A DNA stretch of 7,015 bases from Comamonas sp. lk. Its GTDB lineage: Bacteria; Pseudomonadota; Gammaproteobacteria; Burkholderiales; Burkholderiaceae_C. The DNA lies in NCBI GenBank assembly GCA_945898105.1, contig CAMDHL010000112.1, positions 1 through 7,015 on the forward strand, read 5' to 3'. Positions 5,492 to 7,015 of the stretch are shown here, in pieces (the first letter of the stretch is position 1; each line of letters begins with the position of its first letter). Position numbers and translations under genes: made by a program. The notes below the pieces were generated by a model that saw only the letters and a list, made by a program, of their open reading frames with translations, made no database searches and was not told the DNA's origin.

Positions 5492-5548
5492 TTGCGGGTT
5501 GCCCGGTATTCGGGCATGGGCGCATCGCGCGCGCAACCCGCAATTTTT
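5490..5548 (+). terminator. 13-bp inverted repeat with T run between the small gene and htpG
   Basis: AATTGCGGGTTGC (5490-5502) and GCAACCCGCAATT (5533-5545) are perfect inverted copies. A run of five T (5544-5548) overlaps the end of the right arm. The 30-base loop holds its own small hairpin, GCCCG / CGGGC (5501-5505 and 5511-5515), which competes with the last two bases of the left arm. The shape is that of an intrinsic terminator for transcripts coming from the small exported-protein gene. Its left arm overlaps the predicted htpG -10 and start site, and its right arm ends 20 bases before the htpG ATG. Confidence 0.6.
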
Positions 5549-5564
5549 GAGGCAATTTCACCCT

Positions 5565-7015
5565 ATGAGCAAGCAAACCCTGTCTTTCCAGGCCGAAGTG
5601 GCGCAACTTCTGCACCTGGTCACCCATTCCCTGTATTCGAATAAAGAAATTTTTCTGCGCGAGCTGATCTCTAATGCGTCAGACGCCTGCGACAAGCTGC
5701 GCTTTGAGGCGATTAACAACAGCAGCCTCATGGCCGGCGACACCGAGCTGCAAGTCAAGGTCACGCTGGACAAAGACGCCAAGACGCTGACCATCACCGA
5801 CAACGGTATCGGCATGTCGCAGCAAGAAGCCATCGACAACCTGGGCACGATTGCCAAGAGCGGCACCAAAGACTTTGTGAGCAAGCTCAGCGGCGACCAA
5901 AAGGTCGACTCGCAACTGATAGGCCAGTTCGGCGTGGGCTTTTATTCCGGCTTTATCGTGGCCGACAAAATTACCGTTGAAACACGCCGTGCCGGGGCCT
6001 CCGAGTCCGAGGGCGTGCGCTGGATCAGCGACGGCGGCGCCAGCGGTGGCGCGTTTGAAGTGGAAAGCATGAGCCGCGCTGCACGCGGCACCAGCGTCAT
6101 CCTGCACCTGCGCGACGACGCCCTGGACTATGTGCAGACCTGGAAGGTCAAGGGCATCATCAACAAGTATTCGGACCATATCAGCCTACCGATCCTCATG
6201 GAAAAAGAGGAATGGAAAGATGGCGATCTGATCGACCCCAACGATGAAAAAGCCGGACGCCAGCCTGGCGCAATGGCAAAGACTGGCGAATGGGAAACCG
6301 TCAATAAAGCCAATGCCATCTGGGCGCGTGCCAAAAAAGACATCAGCCAAGAACAGTACGACGATTTTTATAAGCAAATCAGCCACGACTTTGAAGCGCC
6401 GCTAGCCCACACCCACAACCGCGTGGAAGGTAGCACCGAATACACCCAGCTGCTTTACATCCCAGGCAAAGCGCCCATGGATTTGTACAACCGCGAAAAA
6501 ACCGCTGGTATCAAGCTCTACGTCAAGCGCGTGTTTATCATGGACGAGGCCGAAGCGCTGATGCCGACCTACCTGCGCTTTGTCAAAGGCGTGGTGGACT
6601 CGGCGGACCTGCCGCTCAACGTCAGCCGCGAGCTTTTGCAGGAAAGCCGGGACGTGAAAGCGATCCGCGAAGGCTGCACCAAACGCGTGCTGGGGATGTT
6701 AGAAGACCTAGCGAAAAACGACAAGCTGCCCGAGGCCAGCGCCGAAGGTGTCACCGATGTGGTGAGTGAAGAAGACAAAGCCCTGGCTGGCAAATACACC
6801 CGCTTTTATAACGAGTTCGGCGCTGTGCTCAAAGAAGGCCTAGGCGAAGACTTTTCGAATAAAGACCGTATCGCCAAATTGCTGCGCTTTGCCTCCACGC
6901 AAAGCGATGCGATTAGCGTGTCCTTTGCCGATTACAAAGCGCGCATGAAGGAAGGCCAAGATGCGATGTACTACATCACCGCCGACACCTTGGCCGCTGC
7001 GAAAAACAGCCCGCA
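5565..7015 (+). CDS. htpG: Molecular chaperone HtpG (bacterial Hsp90), C-terminus cut by window edge
   Basis: A cytosolic ATP-dependent homodimeric chaperone that remodels client proteins together with DnaK. I read 483 uninterrupted residues from the ATG at 5565. The GHKL ATPase domain is complete: [17 protein letters not shown] (25-41) with E33 and N37, ITDNGIGM (77-84) with D79, IAKSGT (96-101) and [11 protein letters not shown] (120-130). The middle domain carries [11 protein letters not shown] (298-308), [11 protein letters not shown] (317-327) and [14 protein letters not shown] (349-362). R355 corresponds to the gamma-phosphate-contacting arginine (R336 in E. coli). E. coli HtpG has 624 residues, so about 140-165 residues, including the C-terminal dimerisation domain, lie beyond the right edge. 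The Shine-Dalgarno sequence is probably GAGG (5549-5552), 12 bases from the ATG and so rather far. The upstream sigma-32-like promoter suggests heat induction. No frameshift or missing key residue is seen. Confidence 0.98.
   Translation, partial: MSKQTLSFQAEVAQLLHLVTHSLYSNKEIFLRELISNASDACDKLRFEAINNSSLMAGDTELQVKVTLDKDAKTLTITDNGIGMSQQEAIDNLGTIAKSGTKDFVSKLSGDQKVDSQLIGQFGVGFYSGFIVADKITVETRRAGASESEGVRWISDGGASGGAFEVESMSRAARGTSVILHLRDDALDYVQTWKVKGIINKYSDHISLPILMEKEEWKDGDLIDPNDEKAGRQPGAMAKTGEWETVNKANAIWARAKKDISQEQYDDFYKQISHDFEAPLAHTHNRVEGSTEYTQLLYIPGKAPMDLYNREKTAGIKLYVKRVFIMDEAEALMPTYLRFVKGVVDSADLPLNVSRELLQESRDVKAIREGCTKRVLGMLEDLAKNDKLPEASAEGVTDVVSEEDKALAGKYTRFYNEFGAVLKEGLGEDFSNKDRIAKLLRFASTQSDAISVSFADYKARMKEGQDAMYYITADTLAAAKNSP

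Noticed and set aside
5490..5545. Inverted repeat upstream of htpG as a CIRCE element
   Set aside because: CIRCE is TTAGCACTC-N9-GAGTGCTAA. The arms here are AATTGCGGGTTGC and its complement with a 30-base spacer, so an HrcA site is not supported.
5679..6179. Open minus-strand frame of 166 codons opposite htpG
   Set aside because: It is opposite the conserved ATPase domain of HtpG, has no recognisable domain and is explained by codon constraints of the chaperone gene.

Overview
The window reads as ordinary chromosomal DNA of a betaproteobacterium, most likely order Burkholderiales and plausibly family Comamonadaceae. That placement is inferred from protein style: an HtpG of the betaproteobacterial type, an RluF-type pseudouridine synthase with a Pro/Ala-rich N-terminal extension, and a FACL-type AMP-forming ligase divergent from a Crp/Fnr regulator. 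It also rests on the moderately high GC. It is not a database result. There are six protein genes. The two largest are cut by the window edges. I found no tRNA, rRNA, CRISPR array, insertion sequence or phage gene.

Left part (1-2744): a long minus-strand gene for an AMP-forming acyl-CoA synthetase runs off the left edge and starts at 1814. It diverges from a plus-strand Crp/Fnr-family regulator (2031-2744). The 216-base divergent region holds a perfect 8+8 palindrome with CRP-like half-site spacing, an extra half-site one helical turn away, and a second 14-bp GC palindrome just before the regulator's Shine-Dalgarno sequence. The simplest reading is that the regulator controls itself and the ligase from this region.

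Middle (2745-4970): after a short terminator-like hairpin comes a Gfo/Idh/MocA-family NAD(P)-dependent oxidoreductase of the dihydrodiol/xylose dehydrogenase type. A gap of about 180 bases follows, then an RluF-like 23S rRNA pseudouridine synthase. These look like separate transcription units with no obvious shared pathway.

Right part (4971-7015): a small exported protein of 77 residues, unknown in function, is preceded by a perfect 8-bp hairpin in its leader. It is followed by the chaperone gene htpG, which runs off the right edge. Between them lie a sigma-32-like promoter and a 13-bp perfect inverted repeat followed by a run of five T. The left arm of the repeat overlaps the promoter -10 and the predicted start site. 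The repeat can therefore act as a terminator on transcripts arriving from upstream while htpG's own transcripts lack the complete hairpin.

No exotic multi-gene system is visible. The most interesting signals are in the control regions: the operator cluster at 1893-1921, the promoter/terminator overlap at 5466-5548, and the leader hairpin at 5161-5182.
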